From: Amyelois transitella
Taxonomy: Eukaryota > Arthropoda > Insecta > Lepidoptera > Pyralidae
Assembly (NCBI RefSeq): GCF_032362555.1
Contig: NC_083517.1
Span: forward strand, 7,274,001-7,338,000
Direction: 5' to 3'
Length of the DNA: 64,000 bases
Below, piece by piece: positions 49,578 through 62,435 of the stretch. The notes beneath the pieces are model-generated. The model had not been told where the DNA came from and made no database searches. It worked only from the letters and a program-made list of their open reading frames with translations. Every line of letters starts with the position of its first letter. Position 1 is the stretch's first letter. A program made the position numbers and the translations under genes.

Positions 49578-52500
49578 TTACTGAATCTCTTCTCCCAAAA
49601 GAGATAATTGTTTGAGGAATTGCGTGGCGTTGGGGAGGGTCGTGGCGCCATAAATAATCTTCCTTGGAGTTCCACTTGCGGCTTGTTGCTGAAAAAAATA
49701 GGTGTGTTAATAATTTTTCCTCAAAACTGATTCACATCAGATTTATTAAACTAAATGAATACATATCTGAGGTCTCAATCCCATAAAGGGTAGACAGAGC
49801 TTCTCGAAAAGATGAAAGGTCACATTCAGAGGGATGGCTTAATGATGGAATTGAGATTCACAAATTGAATTATTAGCTTTTCCCTTTATTGACTTTTACA
49901 ATATGCACGGGAAGCGAAGCAACTGGCACAACCCTGTCTCTTCTACGCTACCACCATTAGAGGAATGTGCCATTTGCTTAGCCTCCTTACGAAATTCGTG
50001 AGAAACATGTGCAAAACACACGGAACGCACAAATATAGGATGCGTTTAGAGCATCAGTTAAAGGGTGGTAAAAGTACAATTAAAGTGTCAATCTATCTTA
50101 ACGATTGATTACCTACGTTCAATCAGACTACCCATTAGAAGAGTAAGTAATGAATGTAAACACAGTCCATTAACCACGATTAATTACTATTCAACAAAAA
50201 GCAATTAAGACGACTAGGTATTTACTCATATTGATCATAACCTCGGTTATGTGTAGTTTTATATATACATAACGACCCCAACGTCAGAGGGATGAAGGAA
50301 ATTAAGAAATTATTTCTTTAATCGCACTATTATACTCAAGTCATTAATTTATTTTAATTTTATAAATTTGGTATTAAGGATTACTCAATGCACGTAGTGT
50401 AACTCCGTTCTCGGCTGACCGAAATCACTCACCTTTGCAAAGTCGATGAGGTTATGATACTCGATATAGTTCCCTCCGCCCACCACGAACACCACGGCGT
50501 CGGTGGGCGGGGGGTGCCTGGCGGCGCGGCTCCTGGCGGCGGCGTCCGTGCGCGCCGCGCGCGGGTCCAGCCAGCCCAGCTCCGCGCCCGCCTCCGCGCC
50601 GCCCGCGCTAGTTACGCACAGGGCGTCCTCCACTGCGCGACTCACTGGCAGTTTCTGTAACATAAATATTAGGCTGCACATATAGTCCACGTATCCCTTG
50701 TCGGGTAGACGGAACAAACAGTCTTGGAAAGAGCGAAGGGTCAAGTTCAGCTGTATGGCTTAATGATGGAATTGAGATTCAAATTAGTGATACGTTGCTA
50801 GCCCATCGCCTACAAGATGAATCCCAAGTTTATGAGCGTATCCCTTAGTCGCCTATTATGACATCAATGGGAACGAGATGGAGTGGGCCTATTCTTTTTT
50901 GTATTGGTGCCGAAAACCACACGGCTCAAGGTAAAATGACAAAATTTAGGCTTACAAGATGAATCCCAAGTTTATTAGCCTTTCCCTTAGACGTGGTAGT
51001 TTTAAAAATTTATATAAGTACTTACGTGTTTCTTTACAACTAAGTTTTTGACCCCTTCCATTACAAAAGACGAGCCTTGAGACACTAGCTTGGAAAACAT
51101 GGACACTGTTTTAGTACCGCCACCTTCGTATTGGCTGGACAGTTTCGAAAAACCTCTGCAACAAATAATCACAGATTACCTATACAGAGTTGTAGTAGTT
51201 TCTTTCTATGGGTGCAGAAGCGAATGTAACACAATATAGGGTTCTTTGTAAATAACTGTAAGTTCGATTTTTCTTGCTATGAGTATGTGACAAATTCGTC
51301 AAATCGATTCGTGTAAACAGGTGGAACAATGGAGCGAAATTATCATTCTCTTTCAGCAGTATTAGGCAATAAGAAAACCGAAACTTACTTCCATCGGCGC
51401 ATATAGGCCATAGGTTTAACATCACATTCGGCTGCCAACAGCGCCGCTTCAAACTTTTTGTATTCGTCTTCGGGCATCTGCGACGTGCACAAATAGTAAA
51501 TGATAAACAGCCGCATTTTATCCTCCGGAGTTCCAGCATTAGGATCCGCGATAAGATCCAGAACTGCTTTGCTTTCCACACCACTGCTTTTGCTCATAAT
51601 TTTTTCCTCCAGTTCGAAGAAGGAATCTAACCTTCTTGATTTGATTGCGTTGAGGATTGCTGTAATTTCAATGCAAATAGTTGAGCATCAAAAGGTAAAT
51701 CGGGCATTTTTCATAACATTTCGATAATATCGCCAAAGTAGAGAAATCCTATGTTTTTAGTTTAGTTTGGTTAACATTATAAAAATCTTAAAAGGAAAAA
51801 AAGATAACAAAATCTGTTTTAACGAGTCGGTAGTCTATTCACATCACGTGTTTCTAAGATTTTTTATTAAACCTGTCAAATATTAATAATATAAAAAACG
51901 CTAAGGTGACTAATAATGATGGTTAAAAGCCATCAGTTGCGACGACCCACTTTGCAGTACTTCTCACTTCTTATATTATTCTTAATTCAATAGGTAAAAA
52001 CTTGTAGCTGACCTGTAGCAACGGTAGTGTGCATATCAATGAGTCGTTTTTTCTCCATGAGTTGAGGCAGGGAGTTGACGGCGCTGGTCAGTCGCTGGGT
52101 GTTGTCGCTCACCATACTGAGAGCCAAATCACTATCGGCGTCCAGACCCATTGAACTCTTTAACTTTTTCACCTCCGCTTCTGAGCTCCTGGTGGTTTAC
52201 AAATATAGTTTTTGCAAACAGGTTGAACCTTTATGGGTGGAAGCTGGCATATTATATCGCCTATTTTTTTTTAATAATGACTTAATAACATTTAATTTGA
52301 AATAGACGTGACTGTATGTATGCTATGAAGTGGATTGGAATCACACTCACACAGATGTTTCTAGTTCTCTTTGGACATGCCATGTGCGATTTCATCTCAT
52401 TTTGAAATATTGCATGTATAATATTTACCTATATTTGTCTAAATCTTCCTGTATGGCCTCGGCAACTGTGGGGAAGGGACTGCCCTTGTGTTCCTGCCAC

Positions 52501-54914
52501 AGTGGGTCCTTGGAATCTAGGTCACACACTCGGGTCTTGGGCTTCATACCTGGAACTGCTGGCCCAATATTCTCGGGGACTATTGCTCTGAAATTGTGAT
52601 AAACTAATACATGTAAAAATTATTAAATTCTCTATATACTGGAGATTTGAGCTTAAGACTATAGAAAATAATACAAGTCAATTTTTCAGCCTCCATTGCA
52701 GTACATGAGGGATCGGGTGCGCCCATCAAAATAAGAACGAAAATTTTATATTTTAGTTGGTATGTTTGTTTACAGGTCATGCTTAACATTTTATCCCGTT
52801 CCTGAGGGAAAAGCGAGAATTCTTCCAATGTTCCTCCTCAGTTCTCAAAGAAATTACTTGAAAATTAAAAGTATGTTTCATTGATCATTTCTACATGATC
52901 ATGTAGCTGAAAGAATCCACATACAAGAAAAGCTTATCATTACCTATTCAGAGATAAATCTAGAACATCATGGGCGAGTGCTTGGTAAGTCCAAGTGTGA
53001 TGCAGTGGTGTTGCCATATCAATATTTCTGTCAAGAAGGATCAACATCGGGCGCGTGAAACTGAACGCGCCCACCGGACCAGAGTTGCCATGAAACAAAT
53101 TATTTCTAGCATCCCACAAATTCTCTCGTAACTTCTTGTCAAGTTTCTTTGCCACCATTTCCGCGGCATTTCCTTTGCTACTTCGTATTATCGGTACATT
53201 ACCTGAAATATTATTAATTAATTATAACAAAATAATAATAAGAAATGATAACAAAATAACCAAATGTAATATTCGAGTTGATGATATTTGATAGTACAAG
53301 GTTTCACATGCACAACCACTCGCGTGTTCTGATGTATATGCTACATTACCTAAAGTTTTGTCCAAATTGGTGCAGTACCAGAAATTTTTGCATGAAAGAA
53401 TGTTGCCTTTGATTAAAATTAAGAATTTTAGTAAATTAACAGTTGAAGACTGTTAATTTACTAAAATTCTTAATCCCGTGTTTCCCCGTGGTCCCGTGTT
53501 TATTACCTCACAGATCATTGGTACAAATCTTATAGGAAGCTTACAATTTGTTTTTTGCTTCCAGATGGTATATTTTCAGGTTTGATTGTCCAATAAGAAA
53601 ACAAGTTTATTGCCACAAGGCCATATAACAAATTCAACAATAATGTGCATTTACCTACTTCATTATCTGTACTAAAATATATTTTCACTCACCCAATGTC
53701 ACAAATACTGAAAACAGGCCCTCCACTATGTGGTCCATGATGGCTTCCATTTCTGTATCTTTTGTGTCACCTTTGTTGATGGCTGAAATATATGAAATTA
53801 AAGTATAATGAGAGCTTTAGGTCCCTTTTCAACTACTATCTAATATAACAAGGACTAAACCAAAATCCATTCTGATTTGAAAAAAAGAACACTTACCATA
53901 GTATGATAATGGATCTGATTGTTGATGCTTCATTATGAACAGGTCATCTTCCAAACAAATGAAATTCAGATACTGGTCAAAGATTTTGTGGATATTCACA
54001 GCAGAGTTGGATTGTATGGCTGAAGCAGCCAAATCCTCCAACTTTTGCCTTGTAATCGGTGATATAAAGTTGAGATGGTACTGATCATAGATACCATTTT
54101 CTAAGTCTTGACATATCCGGCCCAGATTTTCTTCTGACGGTGCACAAAAATATACGGCTGGTACTTCTGGTATTGTGTCACGATCTGAATGAAGTTGACT
54201 GAAAGTGAATGATAAATATTGAGATAAATTTAGACAAACAAAGAGACAAGAATTGTTATGAATGTAAAGTAGAATATGGTTTGATACAACTTCAGTAGAA
54301 CAATAATGTAGAAATCACATTTAATTGACATCAACTGAATAAATTGAGAAATAGTTGAAAGTAATTTCAAAATTAGTATAGTTAATATATGTTTATAATG
54401 CTACCTATAAACCGTAGATAAAAAAGTAAATCCTCTCTGTACTTGCACTGTATTGTATATGCTTTCAAATATATTTAAATAACTTTACTTATTATAAATA
54501 TACTAATGACACAGAAAGGTAGTAAAGTCTTTATCAAAGACCTTGCATTATTACGTGAAAAATATAAGTAAAAATGAAAAATTTACAAGTACGGGACATT
54601 TGAAGCATTGGAAATGTATTTAAGGGGTAGTATTTTAAACAAAATACTTACACATGAAGGGTAACACCCAGCTCCCTGAGTTCCTTTATTGAGACAAGTG
54701 GGGATATTATATCTTGGCCCACTCTATCATAAATTAGAACTTTCCATGCGGGTTCTGCAGCTACACTCTTTGTTAAAGGCTGGTTTAAGTTTAACATTTG
54801 CTTTAATGCATCTGTGAAAAAAAAAACAAAGTTTAAATACGGGCGTTCAATGTAAGAAATAAATTTTAGTTATTATTAAAACTTACTAAGTTGGCGTTCA
54901 CGTAAGGTCGTCAT
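49578..54914 (-). CDS. Slh: SLY-1 homologue, Sec1/Munc18 family (SCFD1)
   Basis: Eleven coding exons (minus): 54914-54887, 54811-54652, 54198-53897, 53782-53693, 53202-52944, 52587-52429, 52188-52013, 51659-51389, 51155-51026, 50654-50433, 49688-49578. All joins are in frame: 1908 bases, 635 residues, close to the roughly 640 of SCFD1. Family landmarks include AWKVLIYDRVGQDIISPLVS, KIFDQYLNFICLEDD, KKLDKKLRENLWDARNNLF, LLDRNIDMATPLHHTWTYQA, MVSDNTQRLTSAVNSLP, NAGTPEDKMRLFIIYYLC and AVVFVVGGGNYIEYHNLIDF. The protein binds the ER/Golgi syntaxin (Syx5/Sed5) and promotes SNARE assembly in ER-Golgi transport. Oddity: exon 50654-50433 has an Ala/Gly/Arg-rich, very GC-rich insert (about 50480-50620) unlike the rest of the gene, just before the conserved VVFVVGGGNYIEY. 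Confidence 0.96.
49761..49900 (-). repeat. SINE-like family A, partial copy in last Slh intron
   Basis: Antisense to the + copies: CCCATAAAGGGTAGACAGAG, GATGAAAGGTCACATTCAGA, TGGCTTAATGATGGAATTGA. It is in the same orientation as Slh. Confidence 0.55.
50685..50935 (-). repeat. SINE-like family A, full-length copy in Slh intron
   Basis: It runs from ATCCCTTGTCGGGTAGACGG through TGGCTTAATGATGGAATTGA, GCTAGCCCATCGCC and CTTAGTCGCC to GTGCCGAAAACCACACGGC. A further short fragment follows at 50950-50995. Confidence 0.65.
53418..53474. repeat. Perfect 26-bp inverted repeat with 5-base loop
   Basis: 53418-53443 (starting ATTAAGAATTTTAGTAAATT) is perfectly complementary to 53449-53474; the loop is TGAAG. 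It lies in the Slh intron between the exons at 53693 and 53202. The perfect pairing suggests a recent origin. Confidence 0.75.
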
Positions 54915-57551
54915 TATATCGTATTAAAGCCACTGCCATTAAATTAATAATGAATTCTAAAGATATTACTTGAAAAATTAAACAATTCTGATCATGAGTT
55001 ACACCAAAACTGTACACGATTTTGGTACACGAACACGGTGACTGAACTTAAACGTCAACGTTACATTGGCATTATTTTGACAGTGATAGTAACACTTAAC
55101 TTATAGGCATAGAATCGACGTAATTATTAATAAATGCAGATAGCACTCAGACACAGAAAATCTTTTGGTTTTGACATTATGATAATTAAAAAAGCAGGAG
55201 TAGGCACTCTAAATAATTTTAGTGCGATTTCTGCATTTTGTTTTCTGCAAAATGTAGGTAGCAAGGTATGTAGGTATATGGGTTTTTGAATAACTGTCTC
55301 AATATTTTAATGTTTCCTTAGTGTAAGGTCTTACTGATTTTACATGTAGGCATTTTTTAAAAGATTTTTCCTTTTTTTTTATAATTCACGTAAAGGTAAA
55401 TCGTTTTCCGTAGACAATCCATTGTATGTATGTAAAACTTCTTGAAGACCGGGTCATTGGCTGAACTGTGAAGAGGTAACAATCAAACATTCTTTTGCAA
55501 ATATGGATTTTGGTGAATTTTAATACGAAATGATTATGTCAATATCTAAATATATAAAAGAGATACTGAATTACAGACTTAAAACGCACAGCTCAAATGG
55601 CTGGATCTGAAAAAAAAGGTAGCTCACCTACAAAAGAATTATAGGTTTTTCGCAAATACGGGAATTATAGTCATAAATATATATTATGTAATATATAATA
55701 AATATATAGTATAAATACAAACTTACACAGACTACATACATAATATTACACAAAATAAACAAATATATAATGATATACATACATATATAATATAGCTTGA
55801 TTAAAATGAATATTATTATATATAAAGTTATGAAGAGCGGGTAAAGCATTCCACTGACGAACTGCCTGAACTGGTAATGATTTAGAGTAGGCTGCAGTCA
55901 TATTAATAGGAGTATTGAGGCGAAGAGAAGTGTGACTGTTATTCTTATGAAAAAAGGTGAAGCGCCCTTTAAGATACTGAGGAGTAGAAGGAATGAAAGG
56001 TACAGAAAAAAGCAGTGTGAGAATGCGATAGTTGCGACGAAGCCTGATTGGAAGCTAATTGAGAGACCTAGAGTTGGTTCCCTGATTTTTTACAATTGAT
56101 GAAAAATAAGATTATAAAAAAGGTTTGAGTCGCAGACATACATAAAAAGTGAAGTTTAAAACTTCATACTAACTAATAACTAATAAGTGGAAATATATTT
56201 CACTTTTTTCATTTTTCCTAAGCAATAAGACCCAATGATAAAGAAACTTTTTGTCATATCAAATGTGATTGCAGTTCAAAAATATCTATCTTTTGCTTGC
56301 TTAGGTATGTAGGATACAGTCATCTACAGGGCAACATATGATCAATCCTTATGGTTTTGGTTTGTATAAACTAAACAGAGGGTCATATATATCTGCAGGC
56401 GACTGTACAGCAGAAGTACTTACGTTAAGTAATCTTCGGAGTAGGAAGGTATTGCACGATTATTTACTTGAGTTATTTACAGATGTCATCTCTAGAGGCT
56501 TTGACTAATAGTTAGATTAGAAATAGAAAGTATGGCCAATCGGCACCCCAACAGTATTTCTTAGTACCTATATATATTCATGCATATCTGGTACTTTGCG
56601 AACTACGGAGAGTGAAGTCTCAAGCATATTTTGCATAAAATGAGGCTTCAGCCATTCACCTTTTTTAATTTTATTATCTAAAAACAAGTATTTGTCATGA
56701 TTAACTATTATACATGTATGTTTTCAGTATGAAGTTTTATTGTATCTTGATATGACTGTTTTTGTAGAGTGTGTGTGTTGTGATCATGGCAATAACTTTA
56801 AAATCCTCGGAACCTTTTTTCTTAGTGACTGACAAACTACATACTTATATACTCTAATTCCTTCCAGAAGTTTGCATTGTCCTCAATTAGACACTTTTTA
56901 TGACAAATTTGCTGCGCTTAATCTTGTCATAAACAATATTTTAACTTAAAAGCACTAAGTAGTCCCTGTCTAGTCAAAACGAGGTGGCCCACAAGCACGT
57001 TTACCTGTCGTCACTCAAACCCTCGCAACTTATGAGATCAACCATAGAATCTTCCAAATGATGTTAGGTATTACGAGGTGGTGGTAATAATGAAATTATG
57101 ACATAAGATCATTTAAGGCATGAGTTGCTTCTTCGTATTGCAAAGACTAAACTATTCCATGTATTAAGCGATAGGTAGATACTATTCTATAAAAATAATA
57201 ATATTTCAGAACTAATATGATACTAATTTACATAAGGTTTTCGTCCTAGATCCAAAAAATAAAGATTTTTTGATCGTTGTATTAAACTTTATTAATAAAT
57301 ATGATATAACAAAACCTTGGAACAAAATTGAGCGTACGACTTATCAATTTCCGCCATCAGATCGATTATTAATTAGCAAATCGAGTGCATACAAGGTTTG
57401 CTCTGATAGTGCGAGGGTTCGAGGAGAAAGCCAAGCGAGGTCGCTGGCGATGGCAGCGATGTCCCGAGCGGCTCGCAGTCGGCGAGGGCGCAGTCCTACC
57501 GCGGCAGTGAAAGGCGACATGACGCCGCTTAAAGTGAACGGTGTTCGGACC
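54915..57551. other. Intergenic region between Slh and the Cda4-like gene
   Basis: This region is divergent at both ends: the Slh promoter lies at its left side and the chitin-deacetylase-like promoter and 5' UTR at its right. The middle contains an AT-rich microsatellite-like tract (55660-55840) and a LINE fragment. No host exon is supported. Confidence 0.4.
55840..56070 (-). pseudogene. Non-LTR retrotransposon (LINE) reverse-transcriptase C-terminal remnant
   Basis: The minus strand translates to KGRFTFFHKNNSHTSLRLNT, then INMTAAYSKSLPVQAVRQWNA with LP following. The ending R-x-W-N-x-L-P near the C-terminus is typical of jockey/CR1-like reverse transcriptases. The open part is short and 5' truncated. 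The adjoining AT-rich 55620-55840 tract may be its 3' UTR and tail. Confidence 0.6.
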
Positions 57552-60500
57552 ATGGCTACCATGCCGTACAAGTCGATAATCCTCGTTTGTGCCATTCTAG
57601 CTAACGGTTAGTTACATTTTACCATTTTTTACACAACACTCCAGTTAAGGTAGGTATGTGCCGGTTTAAATGAGGACCAACGTGCGGGTAATTCGTAATC
57701 TTATGCAAGCGATATGCCAAACAATCCGTTGCATGTTAACGTAACTGTTACGGCGAAATGATCAGTGAAAGCTATTTGCAAATTAGATTGACTACTTAAC
57801 TTCTTAGTTGACGGATCTTTTTGATGTGAAAGTATTGAGAAGGAAAAGCTAAACTGAAATAATGTATTAAGTTTATAGAAAGTAGGTGTGATAATTCACA
57901 CGGATGTTGTCGTGGAGATTAGTTTCTAAGTAAACAATTAGTTTTCGTACTCACGTCGTATCTTTCACTTGACATTGAGGCGTGCGACCGGTTGGCTGAT
58001 GTGGTCGCTGGTGGAGGATATTGACACTTGTATGACTGCGGTTTCCATTAAATTATCAGTCCCGAAATACAAGGTCGAGAATAATAAACAGCTTTTCTTA
58101 ATGTTTCTTTAATCCAGCATTAATATTTTTCTAAAAAGTTTATTGTTTATCAAAAATACATTTTGTCTTGAAAGCACCCTGTGAGGTCATTAACTGAGAA
58201 TAAAGAATTGTGAAATAAAAAAAAAAGCAGCACAAAAGCTAGAAGTACTTACTAGATAAACAAATTGTGTATTACTTGATATATGACGAACAAAAACTCG
58301 TTATAACAAGTACTTAATGCGTTTCATTTTTGTTGCACCGCGAACCAGTAATTTGAGTTGATAAATTATGTGTAACAAAATAAACTTGTCATTCAAGTAA
58401 GATGTACTTGAAATCTTACTACTACTTAGAATAACATATCGACGGTTTGTTTCAATTTAAAGTCAACTTATAAAACACTCCCATAGGGTCTATATTATAC
58501 AATCAACTTGTGTGGAAACCACGCTTAATTTTTCGTTGTTATTGCTTTAACATCGTAATATGGGAATAAAGTTTCTAAGAATAATTGTACTTAACCTTAC
58601 CTAGGTAAAAGTTATTTTATTATTAACTAGAGGCCGCCCGCGACTTCGTCCGTGTGGAATCAATCCCGCGGGAACTCCGGGATAAAAAGTAGCCTATATA
58701 TTATCCTTGGTCTTCAGCTACCTACATGCCAAATTTCATCTTTATCGTTTTAGTAGATAGTTTGTTTAAAAGGTAACAAACATCCATACTGACATAGGTA
58801 CTCACAAACTTTTGCATTTATAATATTACTTTTTTCAAAATGTTTTTCTCAACATTTTGAAAAAAAATAAATCCTATATAAAATTAAAAATATAGAGAAA
58901 AAGCATCAATATCAAGTTAGGTATCTACTTACTAGCTTGCATTAAAGGCACTAATCGTGGGTGTATAGTAAAGACTTCAACGCGCATGCGCTTTACGACG
59001 CTGGTAAGGTAAGACGAAATAGGAGTTCTCTTCATTAAAAATGAAAACACAAAACATACAACTAAATATCATGGATTTATAAGTTTGTAGTTGAATAACG
59101 GGGAGTGAGGTGAATGTACGAGAGTGAAGTTTTAAATACATTGTAATCATTGAATGCCACTAAGTGTAATATTTTTCCAGGGGAATTAAACTATGAGCAA
59201 AAGCGAAGTGTCATCATCTGTATAAGTAACCAATTTAACTAGGTACTTACTAGGTGTTGTCATCAATAAAGTCTAGATAGATATTACCTAAATAATTTTG
59301 ATTTCTGCAAATACTTTAGATTTGCGATTTGATACAGACGTGGAATTTCGTAATAACAAGATATTACGATTCAGCGATTCGCAGTTCCATCCAAATAATT
59401 GGGAGTATCTACCTTGGTAAATCACAAAGGTATTCGCAGCTCTAAGCTGCATCCGAAGCGAGGATATTTGATTTGAATGCAAAATCGCTCAACAAACAGT
59501 TCACGAAATCTTTGGAGTAATACTTTTGAATATAGTGCGATTGTGTCCACATCCCATAATATTTTCATAGCTTAAATTATGATATTTTGTATTATCGTCG
59601 TTTTGCATAGGTAGGCATGCAACCTTTATAACGCCTTTCTTGTCATGTAAAACAATAATTATGCCAAAAACATTTGGGACCCGATACGAATCCATCAAAT
59701 TTCTTATCAAATACTTGTAGACATTAAGATTAGAACAATTAGGTGATAAAAGCACTTACCATAAGGTTTAAGAAATCTAAAGGCGAATTAGAGTTAGTCT
59801 GAAAATGTATTCAAGTTTGCCAAATCTTTTCAGTTGTTGACACATACCTATTAAGTATCACTTAGGTACTAACATGTTTTTGCCTAATCTCGAAGTAAGC
59901 ATAAAATGCTTCTACCATTATATTCTTGACTGAGAGTTAGGAGAAGGGCCGGAGGTGTGCTTAAGACTACCATCCTGGATGGAGTATGTAAGTTATGGTT
60001 TTTACAGATAAACAAACTAAACATTGGATCGTTATTTCAAATCTAAGTTGCCAGAAAGTCAAGGTTCAATGTAACCAATGACAATGAAATCTAGGACAGA
60101 ACAGGACTACGTACCATTGTTATTTCATTATTGCTAGTTTTGATAGATTTGATTTGACGAGGTTACAAATTTGTATACAGAACAACTTGACCTACTCAAT
60201 CAAAACCTAGGCCAGTACCTAGCTTAAGATAATAATTGTTGTTCCAATAAAGCTAATGTTACATTACGCTTACATTTTCCTAATGCATTTTTAACGATAT
60301 CTACTTATGGGTTTTGGAGTGGTTCTATAATTTATTCTGCTGCCACATGATGTAATTAAAAATACGCTATGCGAGAGGCGAGCTACATCAAAATACGAAA
60401 TTAATGTAATTCCAAAGTCAGTGTACGTTATAATATCAAATTGTTGCAATTAATTTCTTTAATAAAATATCATTAAGAATTTATGATTCGTACTGCTCTC

Positions 60501-62435
60501 AAGGTTGTAATGACTAGTGATAATCCTCGAATTAATTTCCTCTTTGATCTGTATTTATATATAATCTATATATTAATTATAATACGTTTGCTCAGGCGTG
60601 CTTATTGAATTGGTATATAATAATCCTTTACAATGCTAATATTATTTGCGTAACAGACTTTCTCTTTTATTAGCAATCAAATAAAGGAACAATATCTACA
60701 CGTATTACAATTAAAGATGGTATATTACAATAATGAAACAGGTCACATGTACATCAAAAGATATTTGATGGTTTGTTTGAAATATTTTTTAAATATTAAA
60801 ACTTTTAATTTCACAACATGGGTTGACGTTGAATAAATTATTTAAAACTAAGTTTAGTGTCAACAGTTATGCTTCAATAACGTCAACATCTCAATATAAT
60901 ATAAATAAAAACTTAGAATTAAAAATGTGGACGAGAGAATGCATTGTTATGATCTATCCTGTGTTATATGTATGTATGTTGACCTTTAAAAATATCAAAC
61001 AAATAACAAATCAAAATTCTATCGCTCAAAAGACACCGTTTAAGTAAGTTTATGAACTGTTCGAAATCGAATTAAAAAGTTAAATTTTGATTTATTTACT
61101 TCCAGTAAACTGCCAGAAAGACAAAGACAAGGAGGCCGAGGAGTTCGTCTGCCCGGAAGGTACCCAGGGGAACGGAAACTTCGCGGACCCTGCCACGTGC
61201 AGGCGGTTCTATCAGGTATTGCGAGTATTTCTTAATCCTCATTATAAGATTTTCAAGAACTCAGTTGTTTACTTTATGTCATAGATATAAAATATCTTTA
61301 TCGAATAAAACAGATATTATCGGATAATTAAAATAAAAAAAACGAAATGAGAAACTTTATAAAATCCCTACTAATTATTCGTTGTACATACATAGGTAAT
61401 TGTATATTTTAAATTATTATACATATCATCACGTCTATATTCCTTGCGAGGTACCTACATTTAAAATTTCAAAAACCTGGACATTATACTTACTGATCAC
61501 AAAACTTTGCGGGCTGATGAACATCGTTCGTAATATATAAAAACAAGCTGTCGCCAGGATTCGTTTTCCTTTAAATATTAACTTATTATGTTATTCTAAT
61601 GTCTAACCTAGATTACTGCTAGTTTAATAAAAATCCTTTTAGTTTTTTTTTGCGTAAAAGACTTACAAATACACACACTTCCACGCTCTTAACAAACTTT
61701 CGCATTAATAATGTTAATAGAATTTAATAAAATTTGTTTAATTGGTCATTGGCTTTCGCAAGCTAGAGGAAACAATTTTAAACGTAGGTACCTTTTTAAG
61801 AAACCGGTTTTAAAAAGCATAGTAACCTGATATTAAAATACATGTTCACATGTCAGACAAGTTCTTATTTAAAGCCCTACGATGTATAAGAGAACTAGAA
61901 CATATTTTTACTACTTTTAAATAATCTTTTCTTTATATAGACCAAAGAATCTTAAATATATAAACAAACTGAACGCTGCTAGGATTATAGAGAAGATACC
62001 TGGCACACTCATATCTCAATTAACGGTATTTTAAGTTAAGAACCATGAAAAAAAAATTTTGTTTTTTTATCTAACTATTTAAAACATTTACTCTGTTATT
62101 CGACTTAAGTATATACCTACGTCGAAATTTATTTTTTGGCCAAGGTAAATGTCAAGGCAAAACTTTGCGATGTAAAAGTATTACTCTTCTATAGTTTAAA
62201 ATTCGATATAGCCCTTCTATTGTCTTACATTATTCCGATTTCTATGAAACATTTATAGACTTTTGTGCAATAGACTGACTACCCGTCAAATAGTTGTAAA
62301 TGTATTCAATTGATTTGTTTCAGTGTGTCGATGGATACCCTTATTTGAATAGGTGTCCCTCAGGACTCTACTTCGACGATATCAGCAAGTACTGTACCTT
62401 CAAAGCTGAGGCTAGATGTGGTCCTATAGCCACAA
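57552..62435 (+). CDS. Cda4: Chitin-deacetylase-type secreted protein with CBM14 domain, 5' part (Cda4-like)
   Basis: Coding exons found: 57552-57606, 61106-61215 and 62324-62435, all with good borders and in phase; the last ends in phase 1, so the gene continues beyond the window. The start at 57552 (GACCATGG) gives a signal peptide MATMPYKSIILVCAILANG followed by VNCQKDKDKEAEEF. Upstream in-frame ATGs exist but lack a better context. Next is a complete six-Cys peritrophin-A/CBM14 chitin-binding domain: FVCPEGTQGNGNF, CRRFYQCVDGYPYLNRCPSG, YCTFKAEARCGP. NGNFADPATCRRFYQCVDGY is characteristic of insect chitin deacetylase 4 as I recall it. The polysaccharide deacetylase domain would lie downstream and is not seen, so the symbol is inferred. 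It is a secreted cuticle or matrix protein. Confidence 0.8.
58633..58836 (+). repeat. Lepidopteran interspersed repeat (CCCGCGACTTCGTCCG type)
   Basis: It starts ACTAGAGGCCGCCCGCGACT and has GGGATAAAAAGTAGCCTATA and CCAAATTTCATCTTTATCG. It ends CTTTTGCATTTATAATATTA. It belongs with 34506-34772 and lies in the first intron of the Cda4-like gene. Confidence 0.55.
59000..61105 (+). other. Rest of the first Cda4-like intron
   Basis: AT-rich intron sequence. Short open frames here show no family resemblance, and I see no exon. Confidence 0.4.

Noticed and set aside
50454-50685. Two plus-strand open frames rich in Ala/Arg/Gly
   Set aside because: Antisense shadows of the GC-rich Slh exon.
55628-55849. 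Tyr/Ile-rich open frame
   Set aside because: Translation of an AT-rich low-complexity tract next to a LINE fragment.
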